DNA from: an uncultured Blautia sp.
GTDB taxonomy: Bacteria > Bacillota > Clostridia > Lachnospirales > Lachnospiraceae
Direction: 5' to 3'
Assembly (NCBI GenBank): GCA_934394545.1
Contig: CAKRRG010000006.1
Span: forward strand, 18,469 to 82,468
DNA: 64,000 bases
The notes under the pieces are model-generated. The model was not told where the DNA came from and did not search any database. It was given only the letters and a program-made list of their open reading frames with translations. The position numbers and the translations under genes are program-made. Of this stretch, positions 18,228-27,038 are shown in pieces; within the stretch, counting starts at the first letter, position 1; each line of letters starts with the position of its first letter.

Positions 18228-18327
18228 TCTGGAATTACAAGAAATTTTTCCTGTAATTCCAGATTATTTCAGGAGCAAGTCCCCACCCACTGCTTATTGC
18301 TTTGCGCAGCCCCAGCAGGGGACTTGC
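18228..18327 (-). terminator. Terminator and second hairpin behind the coat gene pair
   Basis: Arms TCTGGAATTACA / TGTAATTCCAGA (18228-18239, 18252-18263) form a 12-bp stem followed on the minus strand by TGTTTTGC, a terminator for the coat genes. Closer to the stop codon, GCAAGTCCCC / GGGGACTTGC (18275-18284, 18318-18327) form another 10-bp stem. Between here and the recA promoter (about 18110-18227) nothing else was recognised. Confidence 0.65.
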
Positions 18328-18366
18328 TTGATTCGGTTAAAACACGCTCTAAAACTCATTCATCTT

Positions 18367-18615
18367 TCAGCCCTGAGTCAGTATGCTTCTCACATGCTCC
18401 ACTTCTTCTCTTGTAGCCTGAGCAGCAGGTACATAATAGCCTTTTGCACGGGCAATCTGATAGAGTTCCTCCTGCGACATCTCACACTGGTTTCTCATCT
18501 GCTTCAAGGTCTGCTTCAGCTGTGGATTCTCCGTCTGAGGAATCATTTCCCCATAACGGGTCAGCTCACCGTTAATTCCGGCAAGAGTATCTGCTACCAT
18601 CACTTTTTCATTCAT
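18367..18615 (-). CDS. Small CotF-like spore coat protein
   Basis: 82-residue helical protein of the short clostridial spore coat (CotF-like) type. It starts MNEKVMVADTLAGINGELT and contains EMIPQTENPQLKQTLKQ and the Tyr-rich KGYYVPAAQA segment typical of that family, where most members consist of a four-helix ferritin-like core. The ATG at 18613-18615 is preceded by GGAGGTGACACAC; a GTG three codons earlier lies inside the ribosome site and is not used. It follows another small coat-type gene with a 12-nt gap, so the two form an operon ended by the hairpins below it. The family call rests on recognition by eye. Confidence 0.72.
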   Translation of the reverse strand: MNEKVMVADTLAGINGELTRYGEMIPQTENPQLKQTLKQMRNQCEMSQEELYQIARAKGYYVPAAQATREEVEHVRSILTQG

Positions 18616-18627
18616 GTGTGTCACCTC

Positions 18628-18813
18628 CTACTGTAAATACTGCATAAGCTGATTTTTACAATCCACTGCTGACTGAGCAGACTTTTGGAAAAACTGCTTT
18701 ACCTGAGCGTCTGTAGTGTTACCTGCGTACTCATCCATTTTACAATGGGTTGTATCAAAGCCACCGATCAGGTGTCTTAAATTCTGCAGATCCAGTTCTG
18801 AAATCTGATTCAT
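18628..18813 (-). CDS. Small coat-associated protein, 61 residues
   Basis: Short protein (MNQISELDLQNLRHLIGG...) predicted mostly helical, with single His and two Cys residues (TTHCKMDEYAG, AVDCKNQLM). Partners of this size commonly precede CotF-like genes in Lachnospiraceae, and the two genes here are 12 nt apart. The ATG at 18811-18813 sits behind CAGGAGGCTGTTAAA; the frame stays open upstream but without a better start. A coat role is inferred from the pairing; the protein itself has no motif that fixes a function. Confidence 0.68.
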   Translation of the reverse strand: MNQISELDLQNLRHLIGGFDTTHCKMDEYAGNTTDAQVKQFFQKSAQSAVDCKNQLMQYLQ

Positions 18814-18874
18814 TTTAACAGCCTCCTGTTCCTGATATTTTCGGATCCCGGAACAAAGCAAACCTATTACACAA

Positions 18875-18906
18875 AAATACAGGAAAGCCTTGGCTCTCCT
18901 GTATTT
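18875..18906 (-). terminator. Terminator of glgA
   Basis: Stem AAATACAGGA (18875-18884) / TCCTGTATTT (18897-18906). On the minus strand it continues into TTTTTGTG. It separates glgA from the coat pair. Confidence 0.8.
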
Positions 18907-18964
18907 GGAACCGGGCACCCTACACAAGACAGTATGCCCGCATTTTATCTTATTATGTATCTAA

Positions 18965-19123
18965 ATGGACATGTCACCTATCGGCGGCATCACCATATAT
19001 GAAAGTCAGCTGTTCCGCGCCTATGGCGCTCCCACAGCTTCCGTCCGGGACTTTTCTAATAAATTATTCCCCGATCAACCAATTGTACATCTCTTCATAC
19101 TGGCGTGCAGAATTGCCCCATGA
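18965..19123 (+). other. Unassigned 52-codon open frame overlapping the glgA end
   Basis: Frame MDMSPIGGITIYESQLFRAY... on the plus strand, opposite the 3' end of glgA. No ribosome site precedes it and no family is recognised. The GC-rich stretch 18975-19050 is denser than other gaps, so it is noted as a possible gene remnant or small gene only. Confidence 0.15.
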
Positions 19124-20509
19124 GAAATCCTTTGCCATAGCACGGTCTACCATCTTATTCCACTCACGCTTCTTATCATAGTAAATATGCTCAGCATAAC
19201 GGATCGTAGAAAGCATCTCATGCGCATTATAATTACTAAAGGAAAATCCGGTTCCGGTTCCCTCAAATTCATTATATGGCTCTACCGTATCCTTCAATCC
19301 ACCAGTCTCTCTGACAATTGGAAGTGTACCATAGCGAAGGCTCATCAGCTGGCTCAGGCCACATGGCTCAAACAAGGATGGCATCAGGAATGCATCAGAA
19401 GCTGCATAAATCCTATGAGACATACTCTCGTCATAATAAATCTGAGCGGAAACCTTGCCATGATATTTCCAGTCAAAATGACGGAACATATTCTCATAAC
19501 GCTCATCACCTGTACCAAGAGCTACAATCTGTACAGAATCCTGGCAGAGCTCATCCATAATATAAGCAATCAAATCAAAGCCCTTCTGGTCTGTAAGACG
19601 GGAAACAATTCCTATCATCATAGCCTTCGGATCCTGTTCCAGTCCTAAATCCTTCTGAAGCTGAAGCTTATTCTTAACTTTCTCCTTGCGGAATGTGGTT
19701 GCATTGTAACATGCAGTCAGATTCCTATCTGTCTCTGGATTAAATTCATTGTAATCGATACCATTTACAATTCCACGCAGACTGTTGGCACGTGCCCGAA
19801 GCAGTCCATCCAGTCCTTCACCGTAGAATGGTGTCTTAATCTCATCTGCATAAGTATTACTTACTGTAGTAACTGCATCTGCAAATACAATACCACCCTT
19901 CAGGAAGTTACCATCCTTGTAAGCCTCCAGCTTATCCGGTGTAAAATAATAGTCAGAAAGTCCTGTAAGCTCCTTAATTGTCTTCACATCATATACACCC
20001 TGGAATTTCAGGTTATGTATTGTCATAATAGTCTTAATTCCCCAGAAGAACTGGTTCTGCTGGAAGCTGTCATGAAGGTAAACAGGAACAAGACCTGTCT
20101 GCCAGTCGTGACAGTGAATAATGTCTGGTCTGAATCCGATCACAGGAAGAACAGAAAGCACAGCCTTGGAGAAGAATGCGAATTTCTCCAGATCCCACGG
20201 TGCACTGTCATAAGGCTTCGGACCACTGAAATAATATTCATTATCTATAAAGTAGAACTGAATGCCATCATACTCCATATGAAGAACGCCTACGTAACAG
20301 TTCTTATAGCCCAGATCCATATAGAAGTGTGTGACATATTCCATTTTGTCTTTCCACTCCTGCTTCATGCAGGCATACTTAGGTAAAATTACGCGAATGT
20401 CAAAATAACGTTTATCAAAGCATTTCGGCAGTGATCCAGCTACGTCAGCAAGTCCTCCGGTCTTAATAAAAGGCACTGCCTCTGATGTTGCAAAAAGAAT
20501 TCCTTTCAT
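19064..20509 (-). CDS. glgA: Glycogen synthase (ADP-glucose)
   Basis: GT5 glycosyltransferase that extends alpha-1,4-glucan from ADP-glucose. 481 residues, normal length. The N-terminal KTGGLADVAGSLPK loop (binds the nucleotide sugar), the SRLTDQKGFDLI segment starting the C-terminal Rossmann domain, and FEPCGLSQLMSLRYGTLP with the catalytic Glu are all present. The ATG at 20507-20509 follows AAGGAGGGTTTTTTGG; a short in-frame extension upstream has no support. No other glg genes adjoin it, so glycogen synthesis genes are dispersed in this genome. Confidence 0.96.
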   Translation of the reverse strand: MKGILFATSEAVPFIKTGGLADVAGSLPKCFDKRYFDIRVILPKYACMKQEWKDKMEYVTHFYMDLGYKNCYVGVLHMEYDGIQFYFIDNEYYFSGPKPYDSAPWDLEKFAFFSKAVLSVLPVIGFRPDIIHCHDWQTGLVPVYLHDSFQQNQFFWGIKTIMTIHNLKFQGVYDVKTIKELTGLSDYYFTPDKLEAYKDGNFLKGGIVFADAVTTVSNTYADEIKTPFYGEGLDGLLRARANSLRGIVNGIDYNEFNPETDRNLTACYNATTFRKEKVKNKLQLQKDLGLEQDPKAMMIGIVSRLTDQKGFDLIAYIMDELCQDSVQIVALGTGDERYENMFRHFDWKYHGKVSAQIYYDESMSHRIYAASDAFLMPSLFEPCGLSQLMSLRYGTLPIVRETGGLKDTVEPYNEFEGTGTGFSFSNYNAHEMLSTIRYAEHIYYDKKREWNKMVDRAMAKDFSWGNSARQYEEMYNWLIGE

Positions 20510-20601
20510 CCAAAAAACCCTCCTTAGTAATAGCAAAGAGCGTCACTGTCCACCTTGTGCCCAGCAATCCGCCTTTCTTTCTATTATACTCCATATTTTC
20601 C

Positions 20602-21408
20602 TTATTGGAAAGAACGATTTTTGTATTCCAGTCGGATTTTGTCTGCGATCAAAGCTATAAACTCAGAATTGGTCGGTTTGCCCTTTCCATTACTCACCGT
20701 ATACCCAAACAACTGGTCAATCGTATCCATTTTTCCCCGGCTCCATGCAACCTCAATCGCATGCCGGATAGCCCGCTCCACACGGCTGGGAGTAGTCTGA
20801 TGACGCTTTGCTATCGTTGGATATAAAATTTTCGTGATAGAATTAAGCATTTCCATGTCATTTACAGATAAGATGATCGCATCACGTAAATATTGATATC
20901 CTTTAATATGTGCAGGCACTCCGATTTCATGTATAATATCCGTCACATCTGTTTCCAGATTTCCCAAGTTGTAACCAGCCTCCTCTTCCTTGGGTCTTGG
21001 ACGGTTCACTTCTCTGACCCGTCTTTCTCCGGCGCGTCGTATGTGCTTGATCCGATTCAACAGCATTTTATTATCAAAGGGCTTCAGCATAAAATAGTCA
21101 GCTCCAAGATCAAACGCATCCTCTGTGATCCGCTCCTGTCCCACTGCTGACACCACAATAAATGATGGCACTTTTTTCATCTTGTCATCGTGACTGAACC
21201 GCTCCATTACAGAAAGTCCATCTACCTTTGGCATGATAATATCCAGAACTACCACATCAGGCTGTTTTTCCTTTATAATATTACAGATTTCTTCTCCATT
21301 ATGCGCTTTTCCAACCAGCTTCAGGTCTTCGTCCTGATCAATTATCTGGCTTAATACTTCCACCATTTTCTCATTATCGTCCGCAATTGCCACATTCAAT
21401 TTTTCCAT
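20602..21408 (-). CDS. spo0A: Sporulation master regulator Spo0A
   Basis: Response regulator that, when phosphorylated, commits the cell to sporulation. 268 residues. The receiver domain has the acidic pair Asp10-Asp11, the phosphorylated Asp56 (VVLDIIMP) and Lys in FMLKPFD near residue 108. The C-terminal DNA-binding domain carries the diagnostic helix [18 protein letters not shown]. No histidine kinase adjoins it, as usual in clostridia. It lies divergently beside spoIVB, the standard clostridial arrangement. A sigma-A-type promoter is visible about 190 nt upstream. Confidence 0.98.
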   Translation of the reverse strand: MEKLNVAIADDNEKMVEVLSQIIDQDEDLKLVGKAHNGEEICNIIKEKQPDVVVLDIIMPKVDGLSVMERFSHDDKMKKVPSFIVVSAVGQERITEDAFDLGADYFMLKPFDNKMLLNRIKHIRRAGERRVREVNRPRPKEEEAGYNLGNLETDVTDIIHEIGVPAHIKGYQYLRDAIILSVNDMEMLNSITKILYPTIAKRHQTTPSRVERAIRHAIEVAWSRGKMDTIDQLFGYTVSNGKGKPTNSEFIALIADKIRLEYKNRSFQ

Positions 21409-21595
21409 GAGGCTATTCTCCTCCTACCATTTTGAAAATTCTCCGGCAATCTGCAGCCAGAGATTTAATATTGGTGATCTCGGGGACAAACGGCCTTTTC
21501 TCCCCAATATCTTCCTATCGTCTGTACAAAACAGCAGGGCCCTGTTTGCTCTTGCACATTTTTCAGAAAAATTTTCCTTTGCTGTAACAACGTCT

Positions 21596-21625
21596 ATTAT
21601 AGTGGAACTGCTATGGGGAAATCAA
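21596..21625 (-). promoter_or_regulatory. Candidate spo0A promoter in the spo0A-spoIVB gap
   Basis: On the minus strand: TTGATT (21620-21625), 18-bp spacer, TATAAT (21596-21601). Further upstream AAGTCGAAA and TCGAACG (near 21655-21675) loosely resemble 0A boxes. On the plus strand CATACTA at 21778-21784 could be a forespore-type -10 for spoIVB, but no matching -35 was found. The 432-nt gap holds no convincing gene. Confidence 0.5.
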
Positions 21626-21840
21626 GCCGAAAGTGCCGATTTTACTGCATTTTCGTTCGATTAATTTCGACTTTTTTTGCATATTTAAACAACATTATCC
21701 GCTATTTTTCCCGTTTTATAAATGTAAGAAATGGAATCCGTTCATAAAAATACAAGAGTGAAATTTCAAATTTGCTCCATACTAGTACAGTGAAATTACA
21801 CGATTTTTTTCAAAAAAACTAAAGAAAAGGATGTGGATAA

Positions 21841-23115
21841 ATGTACCAGAAACGAAAATACAAAAGCTTTATCCTTATCTGTCTCGTCCTTGACCTTCTG
21901 CTAATGGTATTTCTGGGTTATCGTTATCTGGACCGGAAAATTCCGGATGAAATACACATTGACAGAGATTCAGGACTGGATTTATCCTCGCTGTCAGACA
22001 TTCCCTTTGTTTCTTTTGGGGAAGCCATAACTGCTTCCGGCGAAGGAAGCTATCAATTGCCATGTAAACTGTTTGGAAAACTGCTTTTTAAAGAAATCAA
22101 AGTCATTCCCTCTGAAGCTGACAACATTTTCGTCAGCGGCAGCACAGTTGGAATTTACATGGAAACTGCAGGAGTCCTGGTAATCGACACTGGTGAGATA
22201 CTTTCCAGGGAAGGGCAATTGCAGGAACCTGCAAAAAATCTTTTAAAGCCTGGTGATTATATCATTGCATTAAACGGACAGAAAATATCCTGCAAACAGG
22301 ATTTGATCGATGATCTGGAAGAAGTTGAGCAGGACACTGTAACCGTAAGTGTACGAAGAGCTGAGCGTATGATTCCTGTTTCCCTGACCCCGGTTCAGGA
22401 TTCCTCTGGTAAATGCAAACTGGGAATCTGGGTTCGGGATGACACTCAAGGTATTGGAACCCTGACCTATGTAACAAAAAATGGAAATTTTGGTGCGCTT
22501 GGACATGGAATCAGTGATATTGATACCGGAAGACTTTTGTCTATAAAAGATGGAAAACTGTATTTTGCACAGATACTTGGCGTGCAAAAAGGGGAAACAG
22601 GTCATCCCGGTGAACTTTCCGGACTGATCCGTTATAGAAATGACAATGTGATCGGACAGATCAGTGCCAATACCCCAAATGGTATTTATGGCCGTTTTAC
22701 TGACTTATTTTCCGGAAGTAACCAGCAGCAGATTTATCTCCGCCAGATGAAAATCGGCTACAAACAGGAAGTCCGAACGGGATCTGCTTCTATTCTGTGC
22801 AATGTGGGAAATGAAGTCCGGGAATATGAAGCAGAAATTACCAGAATCGACATGAACCATGAGGACAATAACAAAAGCTTTGTTATCCGCATCACCGACC
22901 AGGAACTTCTACATGCCACAGGCGGTATTGTCCAAGGTATGAGCGGCAGTCCGGTTCTCCAGGATGGAAAGATAATCGGTGCGGTTACTCATGTTTTTGT
23001 TCAGGATGCTGCAAGCGGATATGGGATTTTTATTGAGAACATGCTGACTACAGCAGAACTTGCTCATGAACGCAGTCGCGAAGCGACTGCGTTCAATCTA
23101 TGTACTTATAATTAA
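21841..23115 (+). CDS. spoIVB: SpoIVB peptidase
   Basis: Serine peptidase (family S55) secreted by the forespore that triggers pro-sigma-K processing. 424 residues: an N-terminal membrane anchor (residues about 8-26, FILICLVLDLLLMVFLG), a PDZ domain around residues 115-185 (LLKPGDYIIALNGQKI) and the peptidase domain with GALGHGISDIDTG (catalytic His) and GMSGSPVLQDGK (catalytic Ser). It is divergent from spo0A. The last 20 or so residues are encoded by a perfect palindrome (23068-23094), giving a tail HERSREATAF not expected for the family; its stop overlaps the recN stop by 4 nt in convergent orientation. Confidence 0.96.
   Translation: MYQKRKYKSFILICLVLDLLLMVFLGYRYLDRKIPDEIHIDRDSGLDLSSLSDIPFVSFGEAITASGEGSYQLPCKLFGKLLFKEIKVIPSEADNIFVSGSTVGIYMETAGVLVIDTGEILSREGQLQEPAKNLLKPGDYIIALNGQKISCKQDLIDDLEEVEQDTVTVSVRRAERMIPVSLTPVQDSSGKCKLGIWVRDDTQGIGTLTYVTKNGNFGALGHGISDIDTGRLLSIKDGKLYFAQILGVQKGETGHPGELSGLIRYRNDNVIGQISANTPNGIYGRFTDLFSGSNQQQIYLRQMKIGYKQEVRTGSASILCNVGNEVREYEAEITRIDMNHEDNNKSFVIRITDQELLHATGGIVQGMSGSPVLQDGKIIGAVTHVFVQDAASGYGIFIENMLTTAELAHERSREATAFNLCTYN
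23068..23094. repeat. Perfect 12-bp palindrome inside the 3' end of spoIVB
   Basis: Arms GAACGCAGTCGC (23068-23079) and GCGACTGCGTTC (23083-23094) with a GAA loop. There is no adjoining T-run, so it is a weak terminator candidate for either convergent gene. Confidence 0.8.
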
Positions 23116-24797
23116 TCCAGTTCCGCCTTGCACTCCCCGGCCAGTTTCTTCATCTCTCTTGCATTTTCAAGCACTGCGCCGGTAATCTGGGCGCCGCCAA
23201 GAAGGCGGGCAAGCTCATGAATAGAGGCTTCTTCGTCAAGAGTATGTATCTGGGTAGTGGTCTTGGTCCCTTCTACCTGTTTTTCAATCTGGAAATGAGA
23301 ATCTGCCATAGCTGCAATCTGCGGCAGATGGGTAATACACAGTACCTGGTGATGATGGCCGATCACTGCCATTTTCTCTGAAACCTTCTGTGCTGTACGA
23401 CCGCTGATTCCGGTATCAATTTCATCAAAAATCAAAGTTTCGATCTGGTCACGATCTGCCAGAATTGCCTTCAGCGCAAGCATGATACGTGATAATTCAC
23501 CACCTGAAACGATCTGTCCAAGAGGCTTCAGATTCTCTCCCGGATTTGTGGAAATTTCATATTGAATTTCATCGTAGCCGTTATCTGTAAAGCTGCTTCT
23601 CCTGGAAAATGTAATCGCAAAATTTACATCCAGGAAATTCAGGTCTTGCAGTCCCTGGATCACCTTATTTTCCAGCTGAAGGCTGTATTCTTTACGAACA
23701 TCCGAAAGATGACCGCAGGCAGCTTCCAATCTTTTCTCTGCCTGATTCAGTTCCTCCTTCGCTGTCTCAAAAATCTCTTCATATTTCTGAAGCCTGGTCA
23801 GCTTCTCCTGCTGTTTTTTCTGATATTCCAGAATTTCTTCTATGCGCTGTCCATATTTTGCTTTCAAGCCATTAAGCAGATCCAGCCGACGCTCTGTCTC
23901 GTAAAAAACAGACTCGTCAAAGGTCATATCATCCATATAGGAGGACAGCTCTCTGTTAAAATCATTGAGCAGACTATCTACCTCTGAAAGTGTCTGGGAA
24001 AGGACTTCCAGCTGGTCATCAAATTCTGTCACTCTGGAAAGCTCACGAAGTGCTTCCCCTACTGCATCCCCGGCTCCCTGTCCATCGTATCCTGTAAGCG
24101 CATGGGCACTCTGAAGTGACTCAATAATCCTGCGTCCATTTGACAATTTCCGGTACTGCTTCTCCAGTTCCTCATCTTCTCCTGGTGTGAGAGCAGCCTT
24201 CTCGATCTCATCAATCTCAAATTCCAGAAAAGCCATTTCCCGTTTTCTCTGCTCCTCATCCATATCAAGAGATTTCAACTCCGTCTGACATTTCTTATAT
24301 TCCTGATAAGCAGCTTTCACCTTTTCTTTTTCCGGAAGGATTTTTTCACGGCCATAAGCATCCAGTATTTCCAGCTGCTTCTCCTCATAGAGAAGTGACT
24401 GGTGCTCATGCTGTCCATGAATGTCAAGGAGACATGCTGCCGCAGCCTTCATCTGACTGACGGTGCTTGTCTCCCCATTTATCTTATTAATACTCCTGCC
24501 ATCCATAATTTTTCTTGACATAAGAACCTGTCCGTCTTCCGGATAAATGTCAAGTGCGGCAAGTGCTTCCTTTGCTTTCGTATTCTCCACCTGAAATAAA
24601 AGCTCAACCAGTGCATACGGGGCATTTTCCCGAATCATGCTTCTGGATGTCTTTCCTCCCAGGATCAACTGCATGGAACCAAGAAGAATGGACTTACCTG
24701 CGCCGGTTTCACCGGTAAGGATATTCAGTCCTGATCCGAATTCCACTTCGATTTCATCTATGAGTGCAAGGTTTTTTACATGTAACTGTACTAACAA
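23112..24797 (-). CDS. recN: DNA repair protein RecN
   Basis: SMC-like ATPase acting early in double-strand break repair. 561 residues. Walker A GETGAGKSILLGSM (about residues 30-43), a split coiled-coil middle, then the C-terminal ABC signature SGGELSRIMLALK and Walker B with FDEIDTGISGRTA. It ends the minus-strand chain argR-recN and converges on spoIVB. No SOS box was seen directly upstream, where only a 16-nt gap separates it from argR, so any SOS response would need a distant promoter. Confidence 0.96.
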   Translation of the reverse strand: MLVQLHVKNLALIDEIEVEFGSGLNILTGETGAGKSILLGSMQLILGGKTSRSMIRENAPYALVELLFQVENTKAKEALAALDIYPEDGQVLMSRKIMDGRSINKINGETSTVSQMKAAAACLLDIHGQHEHQSLLYEEKQLEILDAYGREKILPEKEKVKAAYQEYKKCQTELKSLDMDEEQRKREMAFLEFEIDEIEKAALTPGEDEELEKQYRKLSNGRRIIESLQSAHALTGYDGQGAGDAVGEALRELSRVTEFDDQLEVLSQTLSEVDSLLNDFNRELSSYMDDMTFDESVFYETERRLDLLNGLKAKYGQRIEEILEYQKKQQEKLTRLQKYEEIFETAKEELNQAEKRLEAACGHLSDVRKEYSLQLENKVIQGLQDLNFLDVNFAITFSRRSSFTDNGYDEIQYEISTNPGENLKPLGQIVSGGELSRIMLALKAILADRDQIETLIFDEIDTGISGRTAQKVSEKMAVIGHHHQVLCITHLPQIAAMADSHFQIEKQVEGTKTTTQIHTLDEEASIHELARLLGGAQITGAVLENAREMKKLAGECKAELD

Positions 24798-24813
24798 AGC
24801 CGGCCTCCTTACA

Positions 24814-25269
24814 TCATCTTTTACTCAAAATACCACTAAGCTTCTCCATAACGCCTTCTGCCAATTCTGCACTCTTGCAGGCGCACATAATCGTATCATC
24901 TCCTGCTATGCACCCAAGGATTTCCGGCCATTTCAAAGCATCCAAAGCAGTGGCAACTCCCATTGCCATACCGGTAACCGTCTTGATCACGACCAGATTC
25001 TGCGCTACGTCAATGGACACAACTGCATCATTTAACACTCTTGTATACTGATTACCCAGCCCCGGCTGGGTATCCTGAAGGATCGCATAACGGGATTTCC
25101 CGTCTTTTCCTGCAACCTTAGTCATTTTCAGTGCACGGATATCTCGTGAAACCGTAGCCTGCGTCACCTTAAAACCGGCTTCATTCAGTCTGGCTGCCAG
25201 TTCTTCCTGTGTATCTATGTTATATTCTTTTATCAGTTCGATGATTTTTTCATGTCTTGCTGATTTCAC
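24814..25269 (-). CDS. argR: Arginine repressor ArgR/AhrC
   Basis: Arginine-responsive hexameric regulator of arginine metabolism. 151 residues, typical. The N-terminal winged helix (residues 1-70) includes the recognition segment KVTQATVSRDIRAL; the C-terminal domain has the arginine-binding GDDTIMCAC motif in the trimer interface. It sits 29 nt after nadK and 16 nt before recN in the conserved clostridial order. A second regulatory gene or ARG boxes nearby were not found. Confidence 0.96.
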   Translation of the reverse strand: MKSARHEKIIELIKEYNIDTQEELAARLNEAGFKVTQATVSRDIRALKMTKVAGKDGKSRYAILQDTQPGLGNQYTRVLNDAVVSIDVAQNLVVIKTVTGMAMGVATALDALKWPEILGCIAGDDTIMCACKSAELAEGVMEKLSGILSKR

Positions 25270-25298
25270 GTTTTAACCTCCCTGCAAAACAGACTTTG

Positions 25299-26177
25299 TC
25301 AGCTGTCTCTCATCTTCTGCCTCAGCACTTCAACAAAGCTTAAATGATTCAGCTTTAAAATTCTTGTCTTCACTTCAGCCTTACGGATCACGATTCTGTC
25401 TCCTGTGATCATGGCAATCTCAGAATCTCCGTCAAAAGAAGCCAGTCCCCGCTCGCAATCCTTGTGTCGTCCCTCTCCCATTTCCACAGTGATCACATCC
25501 TCTGCCGGAAAAACAATACTGCGGCTGTTCAATGTGTGAGGCGCAATAGGAGTCATAATCGTCATTTCTCCACTAGGTGAAACAATAGGTCCTCCAACAG
25601 AAAGACTGTATCCGGTAGATCCTGTAGGCGTGGAGATAATGATTCCGTCAGCATTATAAGAATTCAGATATTCGTCATTCACAAAATTCTTAAATCTTAC
25701 AACACGAAGAGGACCTTCCCTTGCGATAACAATGTCATTTAAAGCAATGTCCTCGCCGATAACCTTCTCTCCCCTGTAAACGGTTCCGCAAAGCATCATC
25801 CGTTCTTCTACCTCGTACACATCTGACACCAGTTTATCTAAAGCCTGATATACAGACTGTCTGTCTACCTCAGCCAGGAAGCCCAGGTTTCCAAGATTCA
25901 CCCCAAGAAGAGGAATCTGACTACGTATCTCATCATGGGCCGCCTGAATATCTCTGGCAGCCTGCAAAAGCGTTCCGTCACCCCCAAGCACAATGATGCA
26001 CTGGGTTTCTTCCGGAATCATTCTTGGGTCTGTATAGTGAAAAGCTCCCTCTGACTGTCTTCCCGCCAGCTGAACCTCACAATGTGCCCCTCTTTCGCCC
26101 AGATACCTTACCACCTGGTCTGTAAATTCCAAATTTTTATCTTTTTCACTGTTGGTTATTATATAAAACTTATTCAT
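25299..26177 (-). CDS. nadK: NAD kinase
   Basis: Phosphorylates NAD to NADP in the cytosol. 292 residues. The signature GGDGTLLQAARD is near residue 66 and NADGIIISTPTGSTGYS, the substrate-binding core, is near residue 175. The family has no classical Walker motif, and the protein ends with the expected ILKLNHLSFVEVLRQK segment. It lies 36 nt downstream of tlyA in the same operon. Confidence 0.97.
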   Translation of the reverse strand: MNKFYIITNSEKDKNLEFTDQVVRYLGERGAHCEVQLAGRQSEGAFHYTDPRMIPEETQCIIVLGGDGTLLQAARDIQAAHDEIRSQIPLLGVNLGNLGFLAEVDRQSVYQALDKLVSDVYEVEERMMLCGTVYRGEKVIGEDIALNDIVIAREGPLRVVRFKNFVNDEYLNSYNADGIIISTPTGSTGYSLSVGGPIVSPSGEMTIMTPIAPHTLNSRSIVFPAEDVITVEMGEGRHKDCERGLASFDGDSEIAMITGDRIVIRKAEVKTRILKLNHLSFVEVLRQKMRDS

Positions 26178-26213
26178 AACATATTTTCCGTATCTGTTTC
26201 CTGTGAGTACGAT

Positions 26214-27038
26214 TTATTTTACAGCTGGTTTATCCAGTGCTCCGTGAGCCTGGGCAACCACATCCTCTACCTTCACGGCAAGACTGTCGGCAACCGTGGT
26301 TCCTTCTGGTCTTTTCTTCAGATGAAGCAAATACTCAATATTTCCTTCCGGTCCCTTTATGGGAGAAAAAGACAGGTGACAGGGCTCCAGGGAAATGCTC
26401 ATGGCAAAATCCCTGACCTTTTCAATAACCTCTTCATGAACTGCGGGATCACGGACAACGCCTTTCTTTCCTACCTTCTCCCGGCCAGCTTCAAACTGCG
26501 GCTTGATCAGGCAGACAACTTCCCCATCCTCTGTAAGAAGGTTTCTGACAGGTCCCAGAACCTTCGTCAGGGAAATAAAGGAAACATCAATGGAAGAAAA
26601 GGCAGGTGGTTCCTGAATATCCTCCGGCACTACATAACGGATATTTGTCTTCTCCATGCACACAACTCTTGGATCATTACGAAGCTTCCAGTCCAGCTGG
26701 CCATATCCTACATCAATGGAATACACCTTCACTCCGCCATTCTGAAGCATGCAATCTGTGAATCCACCTGTTGATGCACCTACATCCATACATACCTTTC
26801 CCTGAAGGCTTACATCGAATTCCTCCATTGCCTTCTCAAGCTTCAGTCCACCACGGCTTACATAAGGAAGGGTATTTCCCCTTACCTCTACCTTCACCGT
26901 ATCGGCAAACATGGCTCCTGCTTTATCTTCCTTCTGATCATCCACATAAACCTGTCCGGCCATAATATATGCTTTTGCCTTTTCTCTGGAAGGTGCAAGA
27001 GCGCGCTCCACCAGCATCATATCCAATCGTTTCTTCAT
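26214..27038 (-). CDS. tlyA: TlyA-family rRNA 2'-O-methyltransferase
   Basis: S4-domain methyltransferase annotated as hemolysin/TlyA; in mycobacteria it methylates 16S and 23S rRNA. 274 residues. The N-terminal S4 RNA-binding domain (MLVERALAPSREKAKAYI) runs to about residue 60, followed by YVSRGGLKLEKAMEEF and the SAM-binding motif MDVGASTGGFTDCML. Its start overlaps the dxs stop as ATGA, so the two are translationally linked. The exact modified nucleotide in clostridia is not established from sequence. Confidence 0.93.
   Translation of the reverse strand: MKKRLDMMLVERALAPSREKAKAYIMAGQVYVDDQKEDKAGAMFADTVKVEVRGNTLPYVSRGGLKLEKAMEEFDVSLQGKVCMDVGASTGGFTDCMLQNGGVKVYSIDVGYGQLDWKLRNDPRVVCMEKTNIRYVVPEDIQEPPAFSSIDVSFISLTKVLGPVRNLLTEDGEVVCLIKPQFEAGREKVGKKGVVRDPAVHEEVIEKVRDFAMSISLEPCHLSFSPIKGPEGNIEYLLHLKKRPEGTTVADSLAVKVEDVVAQAHGALDKPAVK

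Noticed and set aside
21407..21664. 85-codon plus-strand frame between spo0A and spoIVB
   Set aside because: No ribosome site, begins inside spo0A antisense, and contains the spo0A promoter.
17978..21790. ACTAGTACAGT-like 10-mer near recA and again before spoIVB
   Set aside because: Ten-mers recur many times by chance in 64 kb; orientation and context differ.
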